DNA from: Ryuthela nishihirai | Lineage: Eukaryota > Arthropoda > Arachnida > Araneae > Heptathelidae | DNA: 64,000 nt | Assembly: GCA_038380435.1 (NCBI GenBank) | Contig: JAWZYU010000007.1 | Coordinates: forward strand, 27,507,001 to 27,571,000 | Direction of reading: 5' to 3' | Shown: positions 34,095 to 45,128 of the stretch, one piece after another | Numbering within the stretch: position 1 is the first letter of the stretch | How the letters are laid out: each line of letters begins with the position of its first letter | Notes under the pieces: model-generated | The model's database searches: none | What the model saw: the letters and a program-made list of their open reading frames with translations, nothing else | What the model was told of the DNA's origin: nothing | Made by a program: the position numbers and the translations under genes

Positions 34095-36235
34095 GGTTAA
34101 AAATGTGTTGCAAGTAAAGTAAAAGAAATATAGTACAGAGTTTAAAAGACCCTTAAATACCTAACTTTTATTGTGATAGATACTAAGTCAGTATGATAAC
34201 GTTGGTTTGCTTTCAACTAAAGCAAAAGAATTGGACCATTTTAAACAGGCTATTCTTGAAATCAACAGTATTCTTTTGGAGAAGAAGGGGCACAATATTA
34301 TGAGTATGTATTATTATGTACACAGTATCCAAAGTAATATGAGTGATAAGGCACTGGAGTTATTTCAGAAAGAAAGAAGTGCATGCATAAACTGAATCAA
34401 CACCCATTAATGTAATAAGAATCTTTAGCATAATATCTTGGTTGATAAAGCAGAGGAAGTAGCTAAACAACACAACAGTAAAGAGTTGTACCAGATAGTA
34501 AACATTTTGTGTGGGAAAAAAAAAAGATTGGCATACAAAGATTTTGAAATAAGCACAAGTTTATTGTGGGGGGGGGGGGGGGATTCTGTTGTAACAAGAT
34601 AAGCTAAAAATTTTAGAGCTGTTGTGATGCCCCATCGTTCACTTTTGCTTTACCTTAACCAGTTTTGTGTAATTTACGTTATATTTATCATTTTGGGGAT
34701 TTTTATTTCCTTTTTGGCATCACAGCACTCGTTTTCAAGATTCTAGGAGTTGCGCATGTGCCGCAACTCCGATCTTCCGACTGTACCGCTAAAGCGCGTG
34801 CCAATGACACGCCCCCTCTTGCGTCATAGTTTTTGCGTCGTTCGTCATAGTATGTTAATGTCTTTCCCGGCAAGCATTGCCGGCTCATGTCAAAAACCGG
34901 TGACCTGCGAGTTGCGTAAGCAACAGCACAAGCACAAGTGAGTGCACTAGCACAAGGTGCGTAGCACCAAGCACAGTGCATGTAGCACAGGAGTTGTATC
35001 TTCATTGATGTCTTGGTGAGTTGAATTATTTTGGAAATATATCTGTTTTGTTATATTTAAAACCTTTTGAGTCTGTACAGTTTTTTTTCTCTTGAGCAAT
35101 GCGAATTAAGGATTTTTGAATTATATTTAAATTTACTTGACAATCATTTTGATTCTTACTCGTTAACGCTCGCTGGTATTTGAACCCTAAATCAACTTAT
35201 TATCAACTTATTCTACTTTTGGCAATTTGTTAATTATTGCCTGGCGCCCGTCTAAGCTATCCGGAGCATAAAACTTCAAGTATTTTGCATTTGTTTGGAG
35301 CGTTACACTGTTACAATAGAGATAATTATGTTACCATTGTCAAATGAAGATGATGCATTACTAGCTTTAATTTGACCCTATATCACAATCTGAAGTTTAT
35401 TCTGGATGTCTCAAAATCAAAACTACGCATTATTCCCAGGTTTAGAGGATATTACTAGAAAGTTCTACTGCAATGCTTACAGCTGTGAATGTTTATTGTC
35501 ACACGACTGACTGAAATTTTGAACTTTTTTATGATAAAGATATTCTTGAAGATTTTACTAGCAGTATGCCCCTATTTTAAAAAAAAAAGGTTATCACAGT
35601 TCTTGTGTTATTACAGTAGTATTAGTCTACTTTTTATTTCAGGTAAAGTCCTTTGTGTTATTGTACTTAAGAGAATTAAGAATTTGACTGACAGATAAGT
35701 TTGAAATGAACTGTAGGTTCAGAAGTGGTAGGGAATTCATAGTCCAAGTATTTTTCTTAGGCAGATTCTTGAGAAATGTTTAGACTTCAGAAACCTATGT
35801 TATAGGCTTTTGACTCTGTATATTGTTGTAATTTATGGTTAATGGTGAGGTCATTTGGCATACCCAATAAATAGCATAATGACTGCTCTCTGTAAAACAC
35901 TGACTCATGTGAGAATTGGTAAAGCTTGTAGTGATTGCTTTAGCATAGCTATTGGAGTTTGACAATGCTCCATTTCATATCTCTTTCTACTTAGTTTGGT
36001 TATTATGTTATATGCAGAATTCACTTCAAGAGGGAGAATGAGCCTATAGATGGTATAAAGATTTTAATATTTCTGACTTAGATTATGCTGACAATTTGGC
36101 TTTATTAGCAATGACATTAATGAGATTAACTCTTTCATTTAAAGCTATTGATAAGACTGGTAATTTGATAGATTTGGTGATATAGAGAAAACTAAAGTGA
36201 TGGAATTGATCAGGTGGGGGATGCTTTACCTTTTA
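34095..36235 (+). mobile_element. RTE-5: old RTE-like copy split by a solo LTR
   Basis: Decayed pieces can be placed on the RTE frame: AKELDHFKQAILEINSILLE and SNMSDKALELFQKER, KEELYQIVN-like text near 34480, ISLLFISGKVLCVIVLKRIK at 35620-35690, FRSGR near 35716, and DYADNLALL near 36085. Both the 5' and 3' ends are missing. It is the most diverged copy in the window. Confidence 0.72.
34623..35307. mobile_element. Solo LTR with 4-bp TSD
   Basis: A 685-bp block interrupts RTE-5. It begins TGTGATGCCCC, ends GAGCGTTACA (TG...CA) and is flanked by CTGT (34619-34622, 35308-35311); removing it restores the expected RTE order. It is much richer in CpG and G+C (34740-34920) than its surroundings. 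No gag or pol is present, so recombination between LTRs probably left this. A Ty3/gypsy-like origin is suggested only by the 4-bp duplication. Confidence 0.72.
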
Positions 36236-36807
36236 GTGTGGTTAATTGTTGATTTTCTGGATTTAAACCTGGTAGGAAAAAAAGTATTTTTTGATGAATA
36301 TTGCAAATTTATTCATGAACATGAAACTATCATGAAGGGCTCTTTTAAGGTAATCATATTTTTTGCAGTGTTTAGTAATTAATATTGTAATAGGAGCAAT
36401 GTTGGTATCATTGTTTTTGTTGCTATTTTTTTCCCTCTATATTATCTATTTTTGTCAGCATTTTTAATATCAGTAAATCATGTCATCTTTTTTGTTTTGG
36501 AAATTTTCTTTCAGCATTCGATCACGATATCCAATCCTTCAGCTGAGAATAGGGTTGAAGAAGAGACCCACTGCATAGCTCTTATAGCAGATGGATTATT
36601 CTGTCAAAGCTACCAGTGTATATTATTTTTTAATGTGCCTAAGGTGCCTTTCATACTCTTGTGACCACAGTTGAATATCCCATCCAATTAATGTCCTCAG
36701 TGTTCCATTTGTCAAAGTGTGCATAAGTAGAGAAATTTGCAGTTCTTGAGAGGATATTTATTTTTTTATAATACATTTAATGGGGAAATCTGTTTAAATC
36801 TTTGCAG
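36236..36807. other. Intron 4 DNA before exon e
   Basis: AT-rich. Small frames (36197-36382, 36452-36664) show no family. The final part supplies the acceptor of exon e. Confidence 0.4.
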
Positions 36808-36877
36808 GAGCAAAAACATGAATGGAGGCCATAATTTTCAGGATATTATGCAGGAGAGTAATAAGCAGTTATATGAG
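36808..36877 (+). CDS. HAUS6: HAUS6-like, exon e
   Basis: The acceptor is tctttgcag and the donor is GTAAGT at 36878. One base completes a Val codon, and 23 codons then encode SKNMNGGHNFQDIMQESNKQ and finish LYE in phase 0. It lies between the RTE-5 remnant and a long AT-rich stretch. The sequence itself is weakly conserved. Phase continuity with exons d and f is the main support. Confidence 0.7.
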
Positions 36878-37740
36878 GTAAGTTTTAAAGTACAGAAAGG
36901 AAAACCAGTTAGTAGGTAATTATAATTAAATTACCAATAAAATGTTATACAACCTTATCTTCCACTTATAGTGAAAGTGATATTAATTTGTATACAGTTG
37001 TTTAGGTTCCTCTGTTGTTAGTGTCAGTATTTATACGGTTTATAGTATTTGTCTGTATTGCCAATATAATTATGATCTTTATACTCAGACACACCTTGGA
37101 AAAAGGTAAAAAGTATAAATAGAAGTCAGAAATAGGAAAAAACAAATACTAAAATCTATATGCTGCTTACAAGTGAGAATAGAAATTTGAAAATAGAAAC
37201 ATCAACTGTTTTTATAACAAACATTCATCAATAAACTTGCTCTCTCACCAGCCAAAATTCTTAACAGTGAATCATAAATCTTTTATAATGCTAACCTTAA
37301 TTTTTAATACAAAGAAATCTCTACATATTTTGCACTGCACGAGTAATGGAGCCAGCATTGTTGAGATTATAGCATGTGAACTGTAAATTAGAAAAGAAAG
37401 GTTGCTGATCTTGTCAACATATACTTAATTATCCAAAATTTTTCATAAAAGTTGAAATGGACACATGAGAACTATTAGTCTCAGAGTACTCCTGCTCTCA
37501 CTACAATAACTTTGTATCAAGTCTTATATAGGAAGAAAAAAATTAACAGGTGAATAAAGCATTTTAAATTCTAAACAAAGTCTGTTATATGGTTGTTTAT
37601 TGTGAAGAAGTTGCATTGCTCTATTACCCGTAATGCTCTTGTAATCAGTTTTTGCTTTTGTGATAAATTTAGATCACTTAGCTTATTGAAAAGCCAATTA
37701 TATTTGTGTCATTTATAATTTAATATATGTAGTTATGTAG
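36878..37740. other. Intron 5 DNA, nothing assigned
   Basis: A stretch near 37445-37560 (AGTCTCAGAGTACTCCTGCT) resembles 45295-45380 (TCTCAGAGTAATCCTTCTCT), and the downstream text is alike too, indicating an old dispersed repeat with two copies in this intron. Confidence 0.45.
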
Positions 37741-38986
37741 TAAGGTCCAAAAGTTTCCTGGCTGAACACGTTGGAACAAGAATTGACAGGTCTAACTCCG
37801 TCAACCCCCCTCCCCTCCGCCCTATGGTTTGTTGCACTATAGCAAATACAAAATTTTGCAGCTCTAGCATCAGTAGCACTCCAGCTAGCATCACAGAAGT
37901 GCTGTTACCCAATATTTTAAAACATTTAAACTTGAGTATTGCACAGTCATTAAATTTTTGACAAAAGAAGGTGAAAGCCCTTCAGAAATTAAATGATGTT
38001 TAGATGCTGTATAAGGTGAATCTCCCCGTCATATTCGACGGTTACAGAATGGGCTAAGCAGTTTCGCTTAGGGAGAGATTTGATTGAAGATGAACCTCGT
38101 CAAGGCAGACCTGCAGAAACACTCACTCCGGAAACAATTGCGCTGGTGCAAGAAGAGGTGCTAAAGGATAGGCGTTTGAAAACTAAAGAATTATCAGCAA
38201 GGTGTGGACTTTCAAAAACCACAGTGCTTCGAATTTTACACAACCATCTTGGTATGAACAAAGTGAGTGCAAGATGGGTCCCAAAACTTTTGAGTGTTGT
38301 CCAAAAACAATGACTCGTGCAATACTGTACTGAATTTTTAGCAGTCTGTGAGGGGCAAGAAAAAGAAGTGATTGATTCAATTGTCACGGACGATGAAACT
38401 ATGGTTCTGTACCATGATCCCATTACCTGGAATCTATGGAGTGGTGACATCCTGGATTCCCACTGCCAAAAAAACCAAAAGTGACACAATCTCCAAAAAA
38501 GATCATGGCCGCCATCTTTTGGGATTCTCAGGGGATTTTGCTAGTCAACTTTAAGGAACGAAATACTACAGTTACTGGTGAATATTATGTGCCATTAATG
38601 TACAAATTGAAGAATACCATCAAAGAGAAACACCGAGGAAAGCTGTCCCAGGGAATGAGGTTATTGCACGACAATGCACCAGTGCACATTTCAGTTGCTG
38701 CAAAAACACTGAATAAACACTTCAGCAATGTGGTTTCCAGGAATTAAATCACCCACCATACAGCCCTGACCTAGCTCCTAGTGACTGTTTTTTGTTTTCA
38801 AATTTGAAGTAGGATCTGCATGGGAAAAATTTTACAAGTGATGAAGAAGTCATTTCTGCAGTTTTAGACCATTTTAAGGACAAAAATTCAGATTATTTTT
38901 TCAGTGGTGTAGAAAAATTAATTAGCCATTCTAAAAAATATATTGAAATAAAGGGTGATTATATTGAAAAGTAAAAATTATTGGAC
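37741..38986 (+). mobile_element. Mariner-like element with decayed transposase
   Basis: Frames give VIKFLTKEGESPSEIK (HTH start), STVTEWAKQFRLGR, EDEPRQGRPAETLTPETI, RLKTKELSARCGLSKTTVLR, then VTDDETM (first catalytic Asp), KKIMAAIFWDSQGILLVNF, RLLHDNAPVHIS (second Asp) and PDLAPSDCF-like text (third Asp), the mariner D,D34D order. At least four frame breaks exist. The ends are weakly inverted (GGTCCAAAAGTTT versus GTCCAATAATTTT). Confidence 0.8.
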
Positions 38987-39647
38987 AAATAGTCCAAAGC
39001 TCATTCATTTAAAAGTGCCACTAGTAATAAAATAATGTTATAAAAAATGGGCCCTTTCATCTGCTCTTGGCAAATGAAAATTTAATTTTTTTTGTGCGTG
39101 TAAACTTTCCCTCTCCTCTGCCCATTTCCTCATAAAATTAGAACTTTTTATGTTTTTTAAATATAAGTAAAAAAAATTTTTAAATATTTATTGTAGTGCA
39201 AATATGCTAAGCAAACGAATTAAAACACACTGTGGAATAGAAAAGCCGCAAAGTTTTTGTTCGTGTACTTCACAATATTACTATTGTTTATCTTAATCTA
39301 GAAACTAGAGGATGTTATGATTGATGCCAAGAAGTGAATTATTAAGATTGAAAAAAAGAGACAGTAAATAAAAGATAATGAAGCCTTTTGGATGTGGTTT
39401 TGCTGTTGGCTTGAAACTTTTGCCAATGGACTGAATTTCTTTGAAGTGGATTATTGAAATTAAAGCAAAGAAAAGTGAAGAAGGGGCAAAAGACCACATC
39501 AGTGACTCCTTTATCTCTATGTGTATTTTTGGCCTGGGGTGGTGAAAGTCAGACTTGGATCTGGGATAAAAGTCTATTTGGCTGATATAAAGTTTTGTTA
39601 ATTATGTTTATTATTTTTCTACCTGTTGGAGAATCTTGAACCTCGAA
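38987..39647. other. Intron 5 DNA, nothing assigned
   Basis: AT-rich. The region 39300-39500 has a minus frame of 64 codons without a recognised family. Confidence 0.4.
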
Positions 39648-40320
39648 ACATTATAATAATAATAATTTTATTTCCATTTTATTATGCAGTACAAAAATGT
39701 TATGTCAGTTAATATAGTACAATTCACATAAAACAGAAATGGGACACTCAGTTAAAAAATTCAATACAGAATTTGACAAGACTGAGCACCTTATTAAATT
39801 ACATTAAAATATAAACTTGTGGCAAATATCTACTGTATGACACACCAGTATTTTAAGTGTTTTAAGCATTAAAAATATTAAGTTAAAGTAGTTAACAAAC
39901 TATGTTTGAATGCAGAATACTTATCAGCTCCTTTTAAATTATTATGTAAGTTATTATAAATTTTCACACCGTGAAAGGTTAGTGATGCTTGTCCATAATT
40001 TGTTCTGCATAATGGTTAATTCTAGGTCAACTTGCTGTCAACTTGGGTAATGATAACACTTTGGAAATTGATATCGTATTTTTTTTTATCTAATAGCACA
40101 GAATATAAATAGTGCAATATTTAATTTGTATAGATCCGGAAGTTGTAAAATTTTGGCTTTTTCAAAAAATTCTCTAGTATGTTCATTAAAGTTTAGATTA
40201 TACAGAGTTCTGATGAATGATATTTGAAAATATAGTAGTTTATTAATATTCTGATTACTTGTGTTACCCCATATTAAAATGCAATAATGTAGAGAATTAG
40301 GGAAGTATATTAAGAAACTG
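39648..40320 (-). pseudogene. CR1/jockey-like LINE, C-terminal fragment
   Basis: The minus strand reads SLHYCILIWGNTSNQNINKL, FQISFIRTLYN, NEHTREFFEKAKILQLPDLY and KLNIALFIF, then after a break ADLELTIMQNKLW and AFKHSLLTTL. This is the standard C-terminus of jockey/CR1/L2 reverse transcriptases (the ..YC...WG.., R.I., LL....IL.. and LY pattern, then W..LP, F K..L). A short TTA-rich tail lies at 39650. It is 5'-truncated and was not visible as a long ORF. Confidence 0.78.
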
Positions 40321-40455
40321 CTCTGAAGATCTTAGTTATTATTATTATTCATAACCATCATGTCTTATTCTCTTAAGTACAATTGAAAAACTCTAATTTG
40401 AATCACATAAGATAATAATGATGCCAAAATAATGCAATGGCTGAAAATTTTGGTG

Positions 40456-40506
40456 TTAGACCTCTGTGGCAAGCAGCTGCTTGAGTGGGTGTTTATTTAT
40501 TTTTAT
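40456..40506 (+). mobile_element. SINE1, extreme 3' end
   Basis: The sequence GACCTCTGTGGCAAGCAGCT followed by GCTTGAGTGGGTGTTTATTT matches the last 50 bp of SINE1. The head is missing. Confidence 0.7.
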
Positions 40507-40517
40507 AAAGAGTAATA

Positions 40518-40900
40518 CAGATAAATTCTGTTAAAATGCGATCCGATAAAATGAAATTCTGCTATAACATGATGGAAGCTTGGTTCCCTTTTTTTGTCAT
40601 GTGAAACGTAACTTTTCACTCAAGAACTACATATTGGATTCCTTGTGTAGTTTTGTGTACATGTGGGCGATATTTTCACTCTAGTGCGAATCCGCGATAC
40701 TTGTTATCATTTGATATCCGTAAGAATACCAGCAGATGATTCATTTACTTGTAACCTTTTGTTGGCAGCATCTGTTTGATTTGTTTCACATTAACAAACT
40801 GACAAGCTGTTTTTTATTGAATTTTTGCTAACACAATCCCGCTTATATTGTGATGTGATTCTTTGTATCCTGAGCACCATATTATAATGGGATTTACCTG
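40518..40900. mobile_element. Pogo/Tigger-type MITE
   Basis: The left end CAGATAAATTCTGTTAAAAT and the inverse of the right end CAGGTAAATCCCATTATAAT match at most positions, and both sides carry TA (40516-40517, 40901-40902). At 383 bp with no transposase, this end type (CAGRTAAATYC) is common in pogo-like MITEs. Confidence 0.72.
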
Positions 40901-41313
40901 TATATGCATAATACATACATAGGAAAAATTAGATAAATTATCATAAGCAATATTTTACTAAATTATTTGTTAATCATTCAGAATCAATCTATATAAATGG
41001 ACATAACCAGACTGAGGTGTAGAAAAAAAAATGAGGTGGGGTAGGAAGTAACACAATCTCACCAGAAAAAGTAAAAGAGGGAGCCAAGAAACTGAATTGC
41101 CATTGCAGTATAGCATTTTACCCTCCATTTCAACAGTCTGAAAAATTCTTAAAAAATGCATGAAATATGTACAAGTTGAATATTTTTTTGCATCCATTAC
41201 CTTACTGCCATTCTCAAATGGTGGTATCCCCCCCTCCTAATCCTGCCCTGGAGTAAAGGAGTAAAAGGGGAAATTGGGGTTCAGACACCCTCTGAACTGT
41301 TTTTTGCAGCATG

Positions 41314-41356
41314 GTATATATATATATATATGCATGCACACACACACACATATATG
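41314..41356. repeat. TA and CA microsatellite
   Basis: A (TA)n run, TGCATG and a (CA)n run followed by TATATG. A compound dinucleotide repeat of about 43 bp. Confidence 0.9.
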
Positions 41357-41574
41357 TACACAGTAATCATAGGAATGTTTAAAAACCTGCCCAAAGAATG
41401 TAAAACCATCTTTGAAAGCCATCCCTAGCTAAAATTCTGATTAACCCACTGCATAAATGTGTAATAAAATGCAAGGCAATGAATAATTTTTCACCCTTTG
41501 GCATTGCTCAAATTCTCATTACATGAACAGCTCCTTTAGACAATTGGTTGTAGACTAATCATCCAATTTGATGA

Positions 41575-41715
41575 ATCATACCATTATATGAATAAGTATT
41601 GGGCAAATCATACTGTTAGACGAATGGGGATATTGGATGGATAGTTCTGTTAGATCAATGGGGGTATTGAATGAATTGTTCTGTTAGATGAATGGGTATT
41701 GGACCAATTGGCATT
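41575..41715. repeat. 34-bp tandem repeat, about four units
   Basis: CTGTTAGA recurs at 41613, 41647 and 41681 (exact 34-bp spacing), each followed by a variant of CGAATGGGGATATTGGATG. A decayed unit lies before the first. Confidence 0.8.
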
Positions 41716-42049
41716 GAATGAATTGTCCGGGACTGCAAATGGAGTCATATTTCTCATTATTCCCCCACCATTTCGCCCTATGTTCTTGTTGCTATTGCAC
41801 AACAGCCATTAAATCCTGGACCAACTCTTAATAGTCTTTCTCTTGCCTGCTCTCCATAATCTGCCAAGTGCTCTGGTAATAGTCGTGTTTTGTCCCGACT
41901 GTGGTACTAAGGTAGTGAACGTCATTAAAAGAGAACTTTTTTTATCTAGTTTACAAAGAAAATGAGATAATAGTTTCGCGTTGTTGTTTTTCTATCTGTC
42001 CATCTATCCATTCATAGATATCAAACTTTTTTGTTTATAGAGATAAAAT

Positions 42050-43200
42050 TATTTTTATGTTGGATAGGTGATGAAATATTACTATTTGCAGTCTCTGAAT
42101 CTCCAAAAAGCTATAATTACACCCTCTAACAGTGTAAAAAGATGAAAATTCCCAAATTTCAAACTAATATTGCAAATGAAGGTAAAAATTTGAAATTTTG
42201 GTGGTGGATTGTGAAGGTCACAAAGTTTCCATTTGCAACAGTGAGTTGACCTGTTTGACCCAGGGGAGGGTGGGGGTGGAAAAATGCAACTTTTTTTGTT
42301 TTATGAGTTAATTGTTTTTAGAGACAAATTAAAATTTCTTTTTAGGTTGGATAGATATTGATGACATATTACGATTCGCACTTTCCAAATCTCCCAAAAG
42401 CTATAAATGCACCCTCTAATGGTGGAAATTTTGAAAATTCCAAAGTTTTAAACAAATATCATAAATGATGTATTTATGCTGGAAATTTGAAATTTTGATG
42501 GTGAACTGTGAAGATTGTGAAGTTTCCATTGGCAACAACGAGTTGAACCCTTAGACACAGGGGTGGGAAAATGCAAATTTTTTATTTTTAGAGATAATTT
42601 TTTTGGTTGGATATATATTGATGAAATATTATGATTTACACTTTCTGAATATCACAAAAGCTATAACTGTGCCCATTGGAAAAAATCAAGAATTCTGAGC
42701 ATTTTAACGAATATTGCAAGCAATGTATTTATTATGCTGGAAATTTGAAATTTTCGTAGTGGAATGTGAAGGTCATGATGCTTCCATTCGCAACAATGAG
42801 GTGACTCTTTATACCCAGGGTTAGTGCAAAACACAATTGTTTTGTGGAAAGAAATAATTGGAAAACTTTTTTTTTAGTTGGATTGGTACTAATGAAATAT
42901 AATTCGCATTTTTCATCTTCATTTTTTATCTTTTTTCAAATAGTTTTAATTTATATTGTTAGAGATTACTAAATATGGAAATGACGAAACTTTTAATGAA
43001 TGTTGCAAGTGATTGACTTATTGTAGAATTTTGAATTTTGGTGGTAGAATGCCAAGAGATATTCCACTGACAGCAATAATCTACATTGAGGGGTATGATA
43101 AAAGCGATTTTTTAAATTTAAGAAATAAAAGAATGTTTTTTATGTTGTATACTCCTGTATTACTCCCCATCATCCATTAGCTCAAATTCAAACTTTTAAG
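42050..43200. repeat. Diverged tandem array, about 250-290 bp units
   Basis: TTGGATAG-like starts lie at about 42061, 42352, 42606 and 42878, each followed by ATGAAATATTA, AAAAGCTATAA and GGAAATTTGAAATTTT variants in the same order. Four units are readable. One related copy sits at 2285-2760. No coding sense. Confidence 0.78.
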
Positions 43201-43297
43201 TAGTGAAAAAGTAGGTAAACAAAAAACTTCATTCTCTTTGTAAATGAGATTCTGATATTTGCCAGATATAGTGCACGTTCTTCTAGTTTAAAAGATG

Positions 43298-43431
43298 TTC
43301 CATCTGTCTCCCACCAGCTGTTCCTATGGGTCCCCTCCCCCAACCTTCTCTGAGCCTTCAGGGTCCATGTGACCTGGCCATTTAGCCCATGGTGTGCAAA
43401 AAAGTGCCACTCAGAGGTAAAACAACCCAAC
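43298..43431 (+). mobile_element. SINE2, 3' fragment
   Basis: CCATCTGTCTCCCACCAGCT through CCTCCCCCAACCTTCTCTGA and GTGTGCAAAAAAGTGCCACT to AAAACAACCCAA: the last third of SINE2, close in sequence to the young copies. Confidence 0.85.
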
Positions 43432-43679
43432 TATCTATGTATAACTAAATATAGCATCTTTATTATATACTATACACTCATATATATTATACACTCAGTG
43501 GTCATTGAGTTATGACCACTCCACCCCATCTTTTGTCAATGGAAAGTAAATATCAACGATCTATAAGGGGGTATTTTTTTTTATAACTTCTAAAATAAGT
43601 ATTTTATGAGGAAATATGGCTGAGAATAAGTTAAAGATCTCAGATTAACCTAAATCTTGATTGGGCACAAGTACCCACC

Positions 43680-43815
43680 CCCCACCTCTTGCAGACCCCA
43701 TGCTCTAGGACCCAACTCTTAGCCCCCTTGTGATCATTTAGCACAAAAGTGCTTTTATTATCATTTAGCACATTGATCATTTAACACAAAAGTGCTCCTC
43801 AGAAAAACAAAACTC
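43680..43815 (+). mobile_element. SINE2 tail, very old
   Basis: The pattern ATTTAGCACAAAAGTGCT occurs twice and the second is followed by CCTCAG..AAAACAA, resembling the SINE2 end (ATTTAGCCCATGG, AAAAAAGTGCCGCTCAGAGG). Weak. Confidence 0.4.
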
Positions 43816-43831
43816 CAACCCAAAGCCAATA

Positions 43832-45128
43832 CAAGGATGATTCATTAAGTCTCCACATTTTATCATCTACTTGAGAAAGGATTATTACTGAAAAAAATAT
43901 AAACCATTTTCATTAGTTTGTACCTATCTGCCAACAAGTTGTTCGATTCCTCTTTGATACCATGCTTGGCCCTTGGAGGTGACAAACTCTCGAAATTCGT
44001 TTTCGATTTCCTGAAATGTTTGAAATTGCCTGTCTGGAAGAAAATGAGCAATGGAGTGAAAGAGGTGGTAATTGGATGTTGTTAGGTTTGGACTGTACTC
44101 TGGGTAAGGGAGAAGTTCTTGAAGTTTTTCTGTGGTTCAAAGAGTGGTTTTACGTTGTCTTGTTCAAAGAGTTCTGATATCTGGTTACCAATCCTGGGTA
44201 GTGTTGAAGCATCACATAGTGCATATGCTGCAATTGTGCTAAGTAGAGATCAGCATTGATAACACTTGGAAATAACCTTTGGGAACCAATCAAACTGCAT
44301 TACACCCTCAAAATTCCACTTAGCACATCATTGCCTTCATTTCAAATTGTCCCCTCTTTGGGACAGGAAGTGTGGACTGGCCTGGGTCAAACCACTGCTT
44401 TTGTTTTGTGCAAAATTGCACCGTATAGTTTTAGAAAAAAAAAGGTGAAAAATTTCGTCCTTCAGATTGTTGAAAAAGATCCATGTTTCATCCCAATAAT
44501 TTTCTTGATGAAATGGTGGTTGCATGGATTAGCAAGGAGTTTCCTGCAGACTTCAAAACGATAGTTTGCCTGTTCAGTAGTCAGTTGTGTGGAACACTTT
44601 GGCAACTCCTGGATACCTTACCAATACATTCAGATGCTGCACTATAGTTGCTTTTGAGCAACCAAGTTCAGAGGAAAGCCTGTGAGTGCTTCTCAATGGA
44701 TCAACTTGAACAGCATGGCACAGAATTTTGCAATCTACTGATGTTCACTATCTTAATTGTGTCTTACTTTCGAGGCTTGTGTCACCAGGTTCGAATTTCT
44801 TGAACCAAGCTTGAGCAGCATGAATGGGAACTACTCCTTCACCTTCCACTTCACATATTTCTCAGGCTTTTTTGGTGACTTTTAATTTTTTATTCCAGTA
44901 ATGACATAAAGTTGCACGAATTTCAATTCTTAACTCACTCATTGTAGAACTTTTCTTACAATTGAAACCATGACTTTTGATACTTTTGATGCTTGTGATA
45001 GTTATGGACTGACATAGTGGACTTTATACTTTCCTTTAGTACTATATTCAGAGGTGTGCAATGCAATATATGATGTGTCATTATATACATTTTGCATGGC
45101 AAAAAATGCACACTTATGAATCACCCTG
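43832..45128 (-). mobile_element. Mariner-like element with decayed transposase
   Basis: The ends CAAGGATGATTCATTAAGTC and, inverted, CAGGGTGATTCATAAGTGTG match closely. TA precedes the left end; the right flank has changed. On the minus strand the C-terminus reads SPNLT(P)SNYHLF, SIAHFLPDRQFQTF and AWYQRGIEQLV, matching the third catalytic Asp region and the RGI..L motif of mariner transposases. Several frameshifts. Size 1297 bp is right for a full mariner. Confidence 0.78.

Noticed and set aside
34703..35005. 100-codon minus frame rich in Cys and Ala
   Set aside because: It lies fully within the solo LTR, in its GC-rich core; no gag or pol motif.
36197..36664. Two short + frames before exon e
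   Set aside because: No family, no splice phase compatible with exons d and e, and typical length for chance frames.
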